14,225 bases of DNA from CAYUCJ01 sp049282265 (GCA_049282265.1 JBAPTR010000167.1:1-14225); one strand, 5' to 3'. Positions 1 through 9,709 are shown, numbered from the stretch's first letter. Numbers and translations: made by a program. The notes: generated by a model not told the origin, from the letters alone.

Positions 1-112
1 TCTGCAAATGCTTCGTGATCGCTGCCGTCAACGTCGTCTTACCATGATCAATATGCCCTATCGTCCCTACGTTTACGTGCGGCTTCGTCCTCTCAAATTT
101 CTTCTTAGACAT
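1..112 (-). CDS. tuf: Elongation factor Tu, N-terminal part (gene runs off the left edge)
   Basis: EF-Tu is the GTPase that delivers aminoacyl-tRNA to the ribosomal A site. Only the first 37 residues are in the window (MSKKKFERTKPHVNVG, then GHIDHGKTTLTAAITKHLQ). The P-loop GHIDHGKT is seen directly and the sequence is canonical EF-Tu. The start is ATG at 112 down, with a strong Shine-Dalgarno (GAGGAGG, the complement of 119-125) six bases upstream. It lies 74 bp downstream of rpsG on the same strand, where fusA is usually found, so it is probably the last visible gene of the rpsL-rpsG transcript. A second tuf ends at the right edge. The two visible parts do not overlap within the protein, so they cannot be compared. 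The identification is near certain; only the truncation limits it. Confidence 0.97.
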   Translation of the reverse strand, partial: MSKKKFERTKPHVNVGTIGHIDHGKTTLTAAITKHLQ

Positions 113-139
113 CTCTTACCTCCTCAAGATCCTTAGAAA

Positions 140-152
140 CCAAGCTCCTTGG
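140..152 (-). other. Small hairpin in the rpsG-tuf spacer
   Basis: CCAAG at 140-144 and CTTGG at 148-152 form a perfect five-pair stem around a three-base loop, extendable by a G-U and an A-U pair in the transcript. No U-tract follows, so it is not a terminator. It sits about 15 bases before the tuf Shine-Dalgarno. Its function is unknown and it could be chance. Confidence 0.3.
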
Positions 153-186
153 CTACCTTCTGCGCCCTGCGTCCTTATTCATCATA

Positions 187-657
187 TCACCAGCGATAGT
201 GGGCAAAGGCCTTATTGGCTTCAGCCATTCTGTGTGTATCTTCTTTCTTCTTGATAGCTGCCCCCCTCTTATTGGCGGCATCAATAAGTTCGCCCGCGAG
301 TTTGGCTGCCATGGTCTTTTCGCCTCTTGCCTTCGCAAAGGATATGATCCATCGAATACTAAGCGCCTGACTTCTGGATGATCTGACTTCGGTGGGAACC
401 TGATAGGTTGATCCCCCGACACGTCTCGACTTAACCTCTACTCGCGGCTTTACATTCTCCACCGCCTTCTTGAAAATGGACAGGGGTTCCTCTTTGGTTT
501 TTTCTTCGACCGTATCGAATGCCCCGTACAAAATGGATTGCGCAATGCTCTTCTTGCCTTTTTTCATCAAGTTATTGACAAATTTTGCCGCAAGAAGGCT
601 GTTATACCGTGGATCGGGTCTCATGTCTTTTCTGGCAATGACTCTTTTCCTGGACAT
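187..657 (-). CDS. rpsG: 30S ribosomal protein S7
   Basis: S7 is a primary 16S rRNA binder that nucleates assembly of the 30S head and contacts tRNA at the E site. The 156-residue product has the usual length and is recognisable throughout: the N-terminal MSRKRVIARKDMRPDPRYNS, the GGSTYQVPTEV hairpin near residues 81-91, the RWIISFAKARGEKTM helix, and the C-terminal HRMAEANKAFAHYRW. The ATG at 657 is preceded by GGAG seven bases upstream. It lies 33 bp after rpsL and 74 bp before tuf, so co-transcription is expected. In E. coli S7 represses its own operon by binding the rpsL-rpsG spacer. The spacer here is only 33 bp and I cannot identify such a site in it. Confidence 0.98.
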   Translation of the reverse strand: MSRKRVIARKDMRPDPRYNSLLAAKFVNNLMKKGKKSIAQSILYGAFDTVEEKTKEEPLSIFKKAVENVKPRVEVKSRRVGGSTYQVPTEVRSSRSQALSIRWIISFAKARGEKTMAAKLAGELIDAANKRGAAIKKKEDTHRMAEANKAFAHYRW

Positions 658-690
658 CTAATTTCTCCAAAGGACAAAATGCGTTTTTTC

Positions 691-1068
691 TTACAGCCCT
701 TTCGGCCGTTTGGCACCATACTTGGATCGGCCCTGACGCCGATCTTCCACACCCGTGGTATCCATGGTTCCCCGAATAATGTGATACCTCACACCCGGCA
801 AATCCTTGACACGACCACCCCTTATGAGAACCACGGAGTGTTCCTGGAGGTTATGGCCCATTCCCGGGATATAGGAGGTCGCTTCTATTCCGTTGGTCAA
901 CCGCACCCTTGCTACTTTTCTCAGGGCGGAATTCGGTTTTTTCGGTGTAGACGTATAAACCCTTACACAAACACCCCTCTTTTGAGGGGCCCCCTGCAGG
1001 GCGGGGGTCTTCACCTTTTTCTTTGTTTTCAATCGACCTTTCCGAACAAGCTGGTTAATGGTCGGCAT
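691..1068 (-). CDS. rpsL: 30S ribosomal protein S12
   Basis: S12 lies at the decoding centre and influences accuracy. The 125-residue product has PQKRGVC at 28-34, TPKKPNSALRK at 41-51, and GGRVKDLPGVRYH at 84-96. The lysines whose replacement gives streptomycin resistance in other bacteria (equivalent to K43 and K88) are both present as lysine, so the protein looks streptomycin-sensitive. The aspartate that RimO methylthiolates in E. coli is D89 here. The ATG at 1068 has GAGGAG eight bases upstream. A candidate promoter lies in the 142-bp spacer after rpoC, so rpsL probably starts a sub-operon (rpsL-rpsG-tuf) as well as receiving read-through from rpoC. Confidence 0.98.
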   Translation of the reverse strand: MPTINQLVRKGRLKTKKKVKTPALQGAPQKRGVCVRVYTSTPKKPNSALRKVARVRLTNGIEATSYIPGMGHNLQEHSVVLIRGGRVKDLPGVRYHIIRGTMDTTGVEDRRQGRSKYGAKRPKGL

Positions 1069-1154
1069 GCAATATTCTCCTCTTTCATTAAAGCTTAAAA
1101 ACGGTTCCTACATGGCGCCGTGAAGGCGAACAATATGAAACTACAAAAACCCTT

Positions 1155-1183
1155 CTTTTATTTCTCTTTTGGCTGAATGTCAA
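1155..1183 (-). promoter_or_regulatory. Candidate sigma70 promoter for rpsL-rpsG-tuf
   Basis: On the minus strand a perfect -35 box TTGACA (complement of 1178-1183) is separated by exactly 17 bases from TAAAAG (complement of 1155-1160), which matches four of six -10 consensus positions. It begins 28 bases after the rpoC stop codon and lies in AT-rich non-coding sequence. It leaves an 86-base leader before the rpsL ATG. Its position at the start of the str genes fits an independent promoter. This is consensus matching only. Confidence 0.55.
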
Positions 1184-1210
1184 GCACTTTTCAAGCGCCA
1201 TTTCAAAAAA

Positions 1211-4200
1211 CTATTCGGAAACGCCGATCGCCTGGTTTCGGTAAGATTTGACACCTGTTCCGGCAGGCACAAGGCGGCCCATAATCACATTCTCTTTCAA
1301 CCCGCGAAGGTGGTCAATCTTTCCAGCCACACACGCATCCGAGAGGACTTTTGTAGTCTCCTGAAAGGATGCTGCGGAGATAAAACTATCCGTACTCAGG
1401 GAGGCCTTTGTGATGCCTAGCAGAAGGGGCTCTGCCGTCGCCGGCGCAGCACCCTGTTCAATGAGTTTCTGGTTTTCCTCTTCAAAGCGCCATTTTTCCA
1501 CCTGCTCACCCAGCAAAAAAGGAGAATCGCCAGCCGTCGTCACCCGTACCTGCTGCAACATCTGCCGAACGATCACCTCTATATGCTTGTCGTTGATTCG
1601 AACTCCCTGTAACCTATAGACCTCCTGCACTTCGTCCACCAGGTACTTGGCGAGTGCCTTTATCCCTCTGATACGCAGGATATCATGGGGATCCACCGAC
1701 CCATCCATGAGTGCCTCACCTGCTCGCACATAGTCCCCTTCCAGGGCACTGACATGTTTCCCTTTGCTGACGAAGTAATCCACCGCCTCGCCCACTTCAG
1801 GGGTGATCGTCATCTTTCTCTTCCCTTTGGTATATTTCCCAAACGAAACAACCCCGTCTATTTCACTGATCATGGCTGTTTCCTTGGGTTTCCTCACCTC
1901 GAACAATTCTGCAACGCGGGGTAGGCCACCGGTAATATCCTTTGTTTTTGTGGTCTCTCTGGGAATTTTGGCCAGCGCCGTACCGGCGGCGACCTCCTCT
2001 CCCTCATTGACCATGATGATGGCGCCCACCGGCAGGTGGTAACGAGCTTTGGCCCTGCTGCTCCCCGGAATGGCTGATGTTTTTCCATCCTGGTCTTTTA
2101 TGGAAATTCTGGGCCGTACATCCACATCGCGGGATTCCACGATGATTCGACTGATTTTTCCGGTGACCTTGTCCCGCTTTTCCTGCATGGTTCCTTCTTC
2201 AACAATATCACCAAATTTGACCACCCCGCTGACTTCGGTCATGATGGGGATAGTGAATGGATCCCATTCAGCGAGCACCTGGTCTCTTGTGATCTTTTTC
2301 CCGTCCGCGACCATGAGAATGGCGCCATAGATGATGGGGTATCGCTCAATCTCACGCCCACCCTTTCCCATGATCACCATCTCACCATTACGGTTCATCG
2401 CGATATGGAAACCCTCTGCATTTTCAACGGTCTTGAGATTGACAAATTTAACTTTTCCATCGTTTCGAGCCTTGACGGTTGTCTGCTCCACCCGTTTACT
2501 GGCGGTTCCTCCAATGTGGAAGGTCCTCATCGTCAACTGGGTTCCTGGTTCGCCGATGGACTGTGCCGCAATAATGCCTATGGCTTCCCCTATGTTCACT
2601 TCGTGACCATGCGCCAGGTCTCGACCGTAGCATTTCTTGCAGACGCCATGCCTGGATTCGCAGGTGAGCACTGATCGGATTCTGACCCGTTCCAGGCCGG
2701 ATCGCTCAACCTTCTCCACCTTTTCTTCATCAATGGCCTCGTTTGCTTTTACGAGCACATCCCCGGTTATGGGGTCAATGATATCCTGGAGGGCAACGCG
2801 GCCAAGAATCCTCTCACCAACTCTCTGGATAATTTCGCCACCCTCTGTAAGAGCATCCACCCAAATGCCGTCCATGGTTTTACAGTCATCCATGGTAATG
2901 ATGGCATCTTGAGAAACGTCCACAAGGCGTCGGGTGAGATATCCCGAATTGGCCGTCTTGAGAGCCGTATCGGCAAGGCCTTTTCTGGCCCCATGCGTGG
3001 AGATAAAATACTGGAGGACGGTCAATCCTTCCCGGAAGTTTGACGTGATGGGGGTCTCAATGATCTCACCGGAAGGCTTCGCCATAAGGCCACGCATACC
3101 GGCCAACTGTCTCATTTGGTCCTTACTTCCCCTAGACCCGGAATCGGACATCATGTAAATGGCATTGAAACTCGGCACCTTCACCTTTTTTTTGTCCGGC
3201 CCCTCTATTTCTTCAAGGGCCATTTCCTTCATCATTTCGCTGGCCACGTCTTCCGTCGACTGGGCCCATATATCCACGACCTTGTTGTATTTTTCCCCAT
3301 CCGTGATCAGACCGCTCTTGTACTGATCATCAATCCTTTTGACTTCTTTTTCAGCCCGTGAAATAATATTTGGTTTTTGAGAAGGAATCACCATGTCCTT
3401 CAGGGAAATGGAGATGCCTGAAAGAGTGGCGTATTTATAGCCGATATCTTTTAGGCGGTCCGCGAGAATCACCGTAGATTTTATGCCTGCATGACGGTAG
3501 GATTCATTGATAAGGCCCCTCAATTCCTTCTTGGACATAACCTTATTGATGGAAGAAAACGGCACCGTTTGGGGCAGTGCTTCGTACAGGAGAACACGCC
3601 CCGTTGTGGTCTCCTCGGTCTTGCCTCCCAACCTGACCTTTATGGAGGCTTGTAGATCAAGTACTCCGGCGTCATAGGCGATCCTGACCTCATCAGGGTT
3701 CGAAAAAGACATTCCCTCCCCCTGAACAAAAGGTCTTTGACGCGTCATGTAATAGATCCCCAGGACAATGTCCTGGCTTGGCACGATGATGGGCTCTCCA
3801 TGTGCCGGAGAAAGGATGTTGTTGGTGGACATCATCAAGACCCTTGCCTCAATCTGGGCCTCAATGGACAATGGCACATGCACCGCCATCTGGTCACCGT
3901 CAAAGTCAGCGTTGAAGGCGGTGCAGACCAGCGGGTGCAATTGAATCGCTTTACCCTCTACGAGGATGGGCTCGAATGCCTGTATACCAAGCCTGTGCAA
4001 TGTCGGAGCCCTGTTCAACAAGATACAGTGTTCCCTGACCACTTCATCCAAGGCATCCCAGACTTCAGGACTCTCTCTTTCCACCATTTTCTTAGCGCTC
4101 TTTATCGTAGTAACCAACCCCTTTTCATCCAGTTTGTTGTAGATGAAGGGTTTAAAGAGTTCCAGGGCCATGATTTTGGGGAGTCCACACTGGTGGAGTC

Positions 4201-5284
4201 TCAGATCGGGACCCACCACGATGACGGAACGTCCCGAGTAGTCAACCCGCTTCCCGAGCAGATTCTGGCGGAACCGTCCCTGTTTCCCTTTGAGCATATC
4301 ACTCAGGGACTTGAACGGTCGTTTGTTTGCCCCTGTAACCACCTTTCCCCTTCTGCCGTTATCAAACAGGACGTCAACAGCCTCCTGCAGCATTCTTTTT
4401 TCATTTCTGACAATAATATCGGGGGCATTGAGTTCCAAGAGCCTTTTGAGCCTGTTGTTGCGGTTGATCACCCGGCGATAGAGGTCGTTCAAATCAGATG
4501 TGGCGAATCGCCCTCCGTCGAGAGGCACAAGGGGCCTCAGTTCGGGAGGCAGGACGGGAATCACGTTCAGGATAGTCCATTCGGGTTTATTATTGGATTC
4601 GTGAAAGGCATCGATCACTTTGAGGCGTTTTGTCAGTTTTTTGCGCTTTGCCTCGGATTTGGTAGTGACCATTTCCGCCCTGAGGGTGGATGACAATTCC
4701 TCAAGATCGATCCGGTGCAACATTTTCTGAATCGCTTCCGCACCGATACCCGCCTCAAATCGATCCCCATAATCCTCCCTGGCCTGATACAATTGTTCAT
4801 CCGAAAGAAGTGCCCCCTTTGCCAGGGGAGTGTCCTTTGGGTCTATGACGATGTGGTTTTCAAAATAGAGGATACGTTCCAGATCCTTCAGGGTCAAGTC
4901 CAGGAGATTTCCAATTTTGGAAGGAAGGCATTTCAGAAACCAGATATGGGCCACGGGGGTTGCCAGTTCGATGTGCCCCATTCGTTCCCGGCGCACTTTC
5001 GACTGGATCACCTCGACACCACATTTTTCACAGACGATCCCTCGGTGTTTCATCCTCTTGTACTTACCGCAATTACACTCGTAGTCCTTTATTGGCCCAA
5101 AAATCTTGGAACAGAAGAGGCCGTCCCGTTCAGGCTTGAAGGTCCTGTAGTTGATGGTTTCAGGCTTTTTCACCTCACCGTATGACCATTCCCTGATCTT
5201 TTCCGGCGAGGCCAGTGAAATCCTGACTGCATTAAAACTGGATGGATCCTTTGGCTTGGTAAAGAAACTGTATAATTCTTCCAA
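1211..5284 (-). CDS. rpoC: DNA-directed RNA polymerase subunit beta'
   Basis: This is the largest subunit of RNA polymerase and carries catalytic Mg. The 1357 residues include the N-terminal zinc site (C70, C72, C85, C88), the active-site motif NADFDGDQMAVH with D460, D462 and D464, the second zinc site (C800, C874, C881, C884), and the bridge-helix/trigger-loop segment around 895-928 (IGIIAAQSIGEPGTQLTMRT). About 185 residues separate the trigger-loop half ending FHIGGTAS from DITGGLPRVAELFE (about 1115-1128). That matches the SI3 insertion of proteobacterial enzymes. The start is TTG at 5284-5282, giving MEELYSFF; AAGGAG seven bases upstream supports it and no better start lies nearby. The stop is TAG. 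It follows rpoB after 47 bp and is surely co-transcribed with it. Confidence 0.98.
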   Translation of the reverse strand: MEELYSFFTKPKDPSSFNAVRISLASPEKIREWSYGEVKKPETINYRTFKPERDGLFCSKIFGPIKDYECNCGKYKRMKHRGIVCEKCGVEVIQSKVRRERMGHIELATPVAHIWFLKCLPSKIGNLLDLTLKDLERILYFENHIVIDPKDTPLAKGALLSDEQLYQAREDYGDRFEAGIGAEAIQKMLHRIDLEELSSTLRAEMVTTKSEAKRKKLTKRLKVIDAFHESNNKPEWTILNVIPVLPPELRPLVPLDGGRFATSDLNDLYRRVINRNNRLKRLLELNAPDIIVRNEKRMLQEAVDVLFDNGRRGKVVTGANKRPFKSLSDMLKGKQGRFRQNLLGKRVDYSGRSVIVVGPDLRLHQCGLPKIMALELFKPFIYNKLDEKGLVTTIKSAKKMVERESPEVWDALDEVVREHCILLNRAPTLHRLGIQAFEPILVEGKAIQLHPLVCTAFNADFDGDQMAVHVPLSIEAQIEARVLMMSTNNILSPAHGEPIIVPSQDIVLGIYYMTRQRPFVQGEGMSFSNPDEVRIAYDAGVLDLQASIKVRLGGKTEETTTGRVLLYEALPQTVPFSSINKVMSKKELRGLINESYRHAGIKSTVILADRLKDIGYKYATLSGISISLKDMVIPSQKPNIISRAEKEVKRIDDQYKSGLITDGEKYNKVVDIWAQSTEDVASEMMKEMALEEIEGPDKKKVKVPSFNAIYMMSDSGSRGSKDQMRQLAGMRGLMAKPSGEIIETPITSNFREGLTVLQYFISTHGARKGLADTALKTANSGYLTRRLVDVSQDAIITMDDCKTMDGIWVDALTEGGEIIQRVGERILGRVALQDIIDPITGDVLVKANEAIDEEKVEKVERSGLERVRIRSVLTCESRHGVCKKCYGRDLAHGHEVNIGEAIGIIAAQSIGEPGTQLTMRTFHIGGTASKRVEQTTVKARNDGKVKFVNLKTVENAEGFHIAMNRNGEMVIMGKGGREIERYPIIYGAILMVADGKKITRDQVLAEWDPFTIPIMTEVSGVVKFGDIVEEGTMQEKRDKVTGKISRIIVESRDVDVRPRISIKDQDGKTSAIPGSSRAKARYHLPVGAIIMVNEGEEVAAGTALAKIPRETTKTKDITGGLPRVAELFEVRKPKETAMISEIDGVVSFGKYTKGKRKMTITPEVGEAVDYFVSKGKHVSALEGDYVRAGEALMDGSVDPHDILRIRGIKALAKYLVDEVQEVYRLQGVRINDKHIEVIVRQMLQQVRVTTAGDSPFLLGEQVEKWRFEEENQKLIEQGAAPATAEPLLLGITKASLSTDSFISAASFQETTKVLSDACVAGKIDHLRGLKENVIMGRLVPAGTGVKSYRNQAIGVSE

Positions 5285-5291
5285 TGCCTTT

Positions 5292-5297
5292 CTCCTT
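5292..5297 (-). promoter_or_regulatory. Shine-Dalgarno fixing the TTG start of rpoC
   Basis: AAGGAG (complement of 5292-5297) stands seven bases before a TTG codon. The reading frame from that TTG matches the known RpoC N-terminus, so TTG is the likely initiator. Confidence 0.75.
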
Positions 5298-5331
5298 ATA
5301 TGCTTTACTTAGCAATGCTGTTACGTGATGC

Positions 5332-8300
5332 TCAAGCTTGACTGTCTTCAAAGAGCTGAATATCCAACCCCAAACTTTGCAGTTCCTTCATCAGGACCTT
5401 GAAAGATTCAGGTAGACCGGCTTCAAGAATATTGTTTCCCTTGACTATTCGCTCGTACATCCGCGTCCTTCCAGCCACATCATCGGATTTGACTGTCAGA
5501 AATTCCTGCAGGGCGTAGGCGGCTCCGTAGGCCTCCATGGCCCATACTTCCATTTCACCCAATCTTTGCCCCCCAAACTGTGCCTTGCCACCAAGGGGCT
5601 GCTGGGTAACCAGTGAATAGGGCCCAATGGAACGTGCATGCAATTTGTCATCAACCAGGTGATGGAGCTTCAGGACATACATCACTCCCACCGTTATCTT
5701 CTGATCAAAAGGCTCCCCTGTGCGGCCGTCATAAAGGGTGGTCTGTCCGGTCAAGGGCAACCCTGCCTGACTGAAGCATCCCTTGATTTCGTCCTCATCA
5801 GCCCCATCGAAAACCGGCGTGGCCATGGGGACGCCAGGGCGCAGAAACTCCGCCTGCTCCAGCAACTCCTCTTCGGTTGCCTTTTCAAAATAGGACCGAT
5901 ATTCATCCTCAGGAAAGAGTTCCTTGAATTTCTTTCTTATGGCATCTGCATCCTTGACCTTGTCTATCATCTCACCTATCTGATTCCCCAGTTCTCTGGC
6001 AGCCCAGCCCAGATGCGTCTCCAGCACCTGCCCCACATTCATTCGGGAGGGCACACCGAGGGGGTTCAGGACGATATCAACCGGCGTTCCATCGGCGAAA
6101 TAGGGCATATCCTCGGAGGGGAGTATCCTGGACAGTACGCCCTTGTTTCCATGGCGGCCCGCCATCTTGTCCCCCACAGACAGTTTTCGTTTTACAGCCA
6201 CATAGACCTTCACCATCTTGATCACACCGGGTGCCAGTTCATCGCCCAGATTCAATCTTTCCAGTTTCTCTTCAGATTCATTATGAATCCGCTCTACCTT
6301 GTCGACATACTTCTCCACAACAGCTTCGACCTGTTCTATGGCATCCATTGATGCCTTGAGGTCGGCACCGCCCCATGATTCAACAGGTATTTCATCCACA
6401 ACCTTCTCAGTGATCGCTTTGTTGGCACGGACAAGGGGCTTTCCAGTGGCACTGTCACGGAGTTCCGTTTTCAATTTAATTCCAACCAGCAATTTTTTTA
6501 ACTTCTCTCTGACAGCCTTTCTCACGACGTGGGTCTCGTCCCTGGCATCTTTCTCGAGCCTAGCGCGCTCATCGGCTTCTATGGAAAGACTCCTTGAATC
6601 CTTTTCCACCCCTTTTCGGGAGAATACCTTGGCATCTATGACGGTCCCAACAACGCCGGGAGGAATTTTCAAAGAGGTATCTTTGACATCCCCGGCCTTG
6701 TCTCCGAAGATGGCCCTCAGGAGCTTTTCTTCGGGCGACAGCTGGGTTTCACTTTTCGGCGTAATTTTTCCTACAAGGATATCACCGGCTGTTACCTCAG
6801 CACCGATCCGGATAATTCCGGCATCATCCAGGTTCTTGAGGGCTTCCTCACCCACGTTGGGGATATCTCTCGTAATCTCCTCTTTGCCAAGCTTGGTATC
6901 TCTGGAGACCACCTCAAATTCTTCGATGTGTATGGAAGTATATATATCCTCTTTCACGACCCTTTCATTGATGAGGATGGAATCCTCAAAATTGTAACCT
7001 CCCCAGGACATGAATGCGACCATCACATTTTGTCCGAGGGCAAGCTCACCGAGCTCAGTGGCAGGCCCGTCGGCGATGATCTGTCCCTTCCTGACCCGCT
7101 CTCCCAACTTTACAATAGGTTTTTGATTATAGCAGGTATTCTGATTCGACCTCATGTATTTGACCAACTTGTAGATTTCGACCTCAGGATCATCCCCTTC
7201 ATCACCTGCCGAACGAACCACTATACGGGAGGCATCCACGTCTTCCACCACCCCGTCCCACCTTGCGACGACCGAAACCCCCGAATCCCTGGCCACGACT
7301 CCTTCGATTCCCGTACCGACCAACGGGGCGCGGGCCTTCAAAAGCGGGACCGCCTGTCGCTGCATGTTTGACCCCATGAGGGCCCTGTTAGCGTCATCGT
7401 GCTCCAGGAACGGGATCAATGAAGAGGACACACTCACCAGCTGGTCCGGTGACACATCCATATATTTTACATCAGCTACTGAAATTTTAGCGGCCTCCCC
7501 CGTAATGCGGACGGCGGCTTCTTCATTGAGAAACCTCCCGTCTTCAGCCAACGGAGCATTGGCCTGGGCAATGGGAAAATCCCTTTCATCCAGGGCGGAT
7601 AGATACTCTATCTCGCTGGTCGCCCTTGAATCTTCGACATGCCTGTAGGGTGTCTCGATGAATCCGTAGTCGTTGACCGTCGCGTAAGTGGACAAGGAAA
7701 CGATCAGGCCGATATTCGGCCCTTCCGGGGTCTCAATGGGACAAATGCGACCATAATGGGTAGGGTGGACGTCCCGCACCTCAAAACCTGCTCTCTCCCT
7801 GGTGAGCCCTCCCGGACCCAGGGCACTCAAACGACGTTTGTGAGTCACCTCGGAAAGGGGATTGGTCTGATCCATGAACTGCGACAATTGACTCGTTCCG
7901 AAAAACTCCTTCACGACCGCAGAAGCAGGCTTGGAATTAATGAGGTCATGGGGCATTAGGGTCTCCACTTCCTGAAGACTCATTCTCTCTTTAATGGCCC
8001 TTTCCATTCTCACGAGGCCAATACGATACTGGTTTTCGAGAAGCTCACCCACACCCCTTACACGACGGTTTCCAAGATGGTCAATATCATCCACCACAGC
8101 CTCAGTACTCTTGAGTTTTATCAGTTCTTCCACGGTGGCGAAAATATCTTCCCTGCGGAGGGTTCTCTGCTCCAGGGGGACATCAAGATCAAGGCGATAG
8201 TTCAATTTCAGGCGACCCACTACTGAGAGATCATAAGTGTCGATATTGGAGAAGAGGTTGTCGAAGAATTTGTTGGCCACTTCCTGCGTAGGCGGGCTGC

Positions 8301-9441
8301 TCGGCCGCATCTTTCGGTAAATATCCAGGACGGCTTCTTCAGCACTGTCAATCTTGTCCAGAAGCATGGTATCCCGAATTGTCGTACTGACCCCGGGGGC
8401 ATCCAGGACAAGGCACTCTATTTCCGTGACCTTTTTTTCTCGAATTTTTTCAAGAATCTCTCCTGTTATCAAATGATTGCCTTGCAGAAGTATCTCACCG
8501 GTCTCCGAATCAACGAGATCGTCAGCTATGACACGACCCTCAATTTCCTCAAGTTCAATGGGAATTTTCGTGATCTCCGCCGTGGTGAGCATCTTATGCA
8601 AGCGCTTTGTGTATTTATCGCCTTTCTTGGCCAGGACCGCCCGGGTCTTGGGGTCCAGGATATCCTTACCGATTCTTTTCTGGTAGAGGTTCTCAATTCT
8701 GGCTTCTCTGAAGCAGCCCTTATCTTCGATGCTAATGGTCTCCGTGGTATAAAAATGGGCCAAGAGTTCCCTGGTGGAATATCCCAGGGCCTTCAGAAGG
8801 ATGGTTACGGGAAATTTTCTCCTTCTATCTATTCGCACATAAAGAAGGTCTTTGGGGTCAAATTCGAAATCCAGCCAAGACCCCCGCAACGGGATAATTC
8901 TCGCGGAATAGAGCAGCTTTCCGCTTGAATGGGTTTTTCCCTTGTCATGATCAAAAAAGGCCCCGGGAGAACGGTGCAGCTGACTGACCACAACCCTCTC
9001 TGTGCCGTTGACAATAAAGGTTCCCCTGTCGGTCATCATGGGCAGGGTCCCAAAATAGATTTCCTGTTCTTTGATATCCCTGATGCTTTTCGTCTCATTG
9101 TCGACATCCGTGTCGAATACCACCAGCCGGACGGTCAGTCTCAGGGGCGTTTCGAACGTCATTCCCTTATGAATACAGTCCTCTTCGTCATACTTTGCTT
9201 TTTCGAAGTTGTACCTCACGAATTCAAGGGAAGAAGTGCCGCTGAAGTCATGAATGGGGAAAACGCTCTTGAAGGCCCCCTGAAGTCCAATATCCAGGCG
9301 CTCTTCGGCCGGGACATCTTTTTGCAGAAAGCTCGCATAAGAGCGTTTCTGCATTTCGATGAGATTTGGAATACCAACCACCTTATGGATTTTCCCGAAG
9401 CTTCTTCTTACACGTTTGCTTCTTCCGTCCATTTCAGACAT
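5332..9441 (-). CDS. rpoB: DNA-directed RNA polymerase subunit beta
   Basis: This subunit forms one side of the catalytic cleft and binds rifampicin. The 1369 residues are slightly longer than E. coli beta (1342) and appear complete. The rifampicin region FGTSQLSQFMDQTNPLSEV begins at 514. The residues equivalent to E. coli Q513, D516, H526 and S531 are Q521, D524, H534 and S539, all wild type, followed by THYGRICPIETPEGPNIGL. Also visible are NFEDSI near 817 and KLSVGDKMAGRHGNKG at 1086-1101. Segments near 235-370 and 945-1055 occupy the positions of the lineage-specific inserts of the beta lobe and flap side. The ATG at 9441 has AAGGAG five bases upstream; an ATG three codons later is less well spaced. 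It precedes rpoC by 47 bp and is set off from rplL by a 319-bp structured spacer. Confidence 0.98.
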   Translation of the reverse strand: MSEMDGRSKRVRRSFGKIHKVVGIPNLIEMQKRSYASFLQKDVPAEERLDIGLQGAFKSVFPIHDFSGTSSLEFVRYNFEKAKYDEEDCIHKGMTFETPLRLTVRLVVFDTDVDNETKSIRDIKEQEIYFGTLPMMTDRGTFIVNGTERVVVSQLHRSPGAFFDHDKGKTHSSGKLLYSARIIPLRGSWLDFEFDPKDLLYVRIDRRRKFPVTILLKALGYSTRELLAHFYTTETISIEDKGCFREARIENLYQKRIGKDILDPKTRAVLAKKGDKYTKRLHKMLTTAEITKIPIELEEIEGRVIADDLVDSETGEILLQGNHLITGEILEKIREKKVTEIECLVLDAPGVSTTIRDTMLLDKIDSAEEAVLDIYRKMRPSSPPTQEVANKFFDNLFSNIDTYDLSVVGRLKLNYRLDLDVPLEQRTLRREDIFATVEELIKLKSTEAVVDDIDHLGNRRVRGVGELLENQYRIGLVRMERAIKERMSLQEVETLMPHDLINSKPASAVVKEFFGTSQLSQFMDQTNPLSEVTHKRRLSALGPGGLTRERAGFEVRDVHPTHYGRICPIETPEGPNIGLIVSLSTYATVNDYGFIETPYRHVEDSRATSEIEYLSALDERDFPIAQANAPLAEDGRFLNEEAAVRITGEAAKISVADVKYMDVSPDQLVSVSSSLIPFLEHDDANRALMGSNMQRQAVPLLKARAPLVGTGIEGVVARDSGVSVVARWDGVVEDVDASRIVVRSAGDEGDDPEVEIYKLVKYMRSNQNTCYNQKPIVKLGERVRKGQIIADGPATELGELALGQNVMVAFMSWGGYNFEDSILINERVVKEDIYTSIHIEEFEVVSRDTKLGKEEITRDIPNVGEEALKNLDDAGIIRIGAEVTAGDILVGKITPKSETQLSPEEKLLRAIFGDKAGDVKDTSLKIPPGVVGTVIDAKVFSRKGVEKDSRSLSIEADERARLEKDARDETHVVRKAVREKLKKLLVGIKLKTELRDSATGKPLVRANKAITEKVVDEIPVESWGGADLKASMDAIEQVEAVVEKYVDKVERIHNESEEKLERLNLGDELAPGVIKMVKVYVAVKRKLSVGDKMAGRHGNKGVLSRILPSEDMPYFADGTPVDIVLNPLGVPSRMNVGQVLETHLGWAARELGNQIGEMIDKVKDADAIRKKFKELFPEDEYRSYFEKATEEELLEQAEFLRPGVPMATPVFDGADEDEIKGCFSQAGLPLTGQTTLYDGRTGEPFDQKITVGVMYVLKLHHLVDDKLHARSIGPYSLVTQQPLGGKAQFGGQRLGEMEVWAMEAYGAAYALQEFLTVKSDDVAGRTRMYERIVKGNNILEAGLPESFKVLMKELQSLGLDIQLFEDSQA

Positions 9442-9643
9442 CTTGACTCCTTATTCAGTTTGCTCATTTCCATTCAGCCTCAGAGATACAATAGTGATCG
9501 GGCTGATTTTCTGATGTGCGATAAAGGATGGTGCTGTGTTTTCCGTTTAGATCCCCGGCCAAGGCCATCAACAACGCAAAAGCCGACCGCGTCGCGCTCT
9601 TGCGCAGAGGAGAATCCAGGCCGGTGAAATTCCGCGGACCATA

Positions 9644-9663
9644 CCCCGCTGCCTGCAACGGGG
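9644..9663 (-). other. Second hairpin in the rplL-rpoB spacer
   Basis: CCCCG at 9644-9648 pairs with CGGGG at 9659-9663 around a ten-base loop. It is GC-only but short. It could belong to a larger fold with the 9710-9748 hairpin. Confidence 0.35.
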
Positions 9664-9709
9664 AGACTCATGACATGAAACCGCACCGGTACACGGTTGA
9701 GTAAAGCCA

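Noticed and set aside
538..1098. 186-codon plus-strand open frame opposite rpsG and rpsL
   Set aside because: It is antisense to two unmistakable ribosomal protein genes, with no independent support.
3737..4693. 318-codon plus-strand open frame opposite rpoC
   Set aside because: It is the antisense shadow of a highly conserved rpoC segment with the active-site motif; long antisense frames are common opposite such genes.
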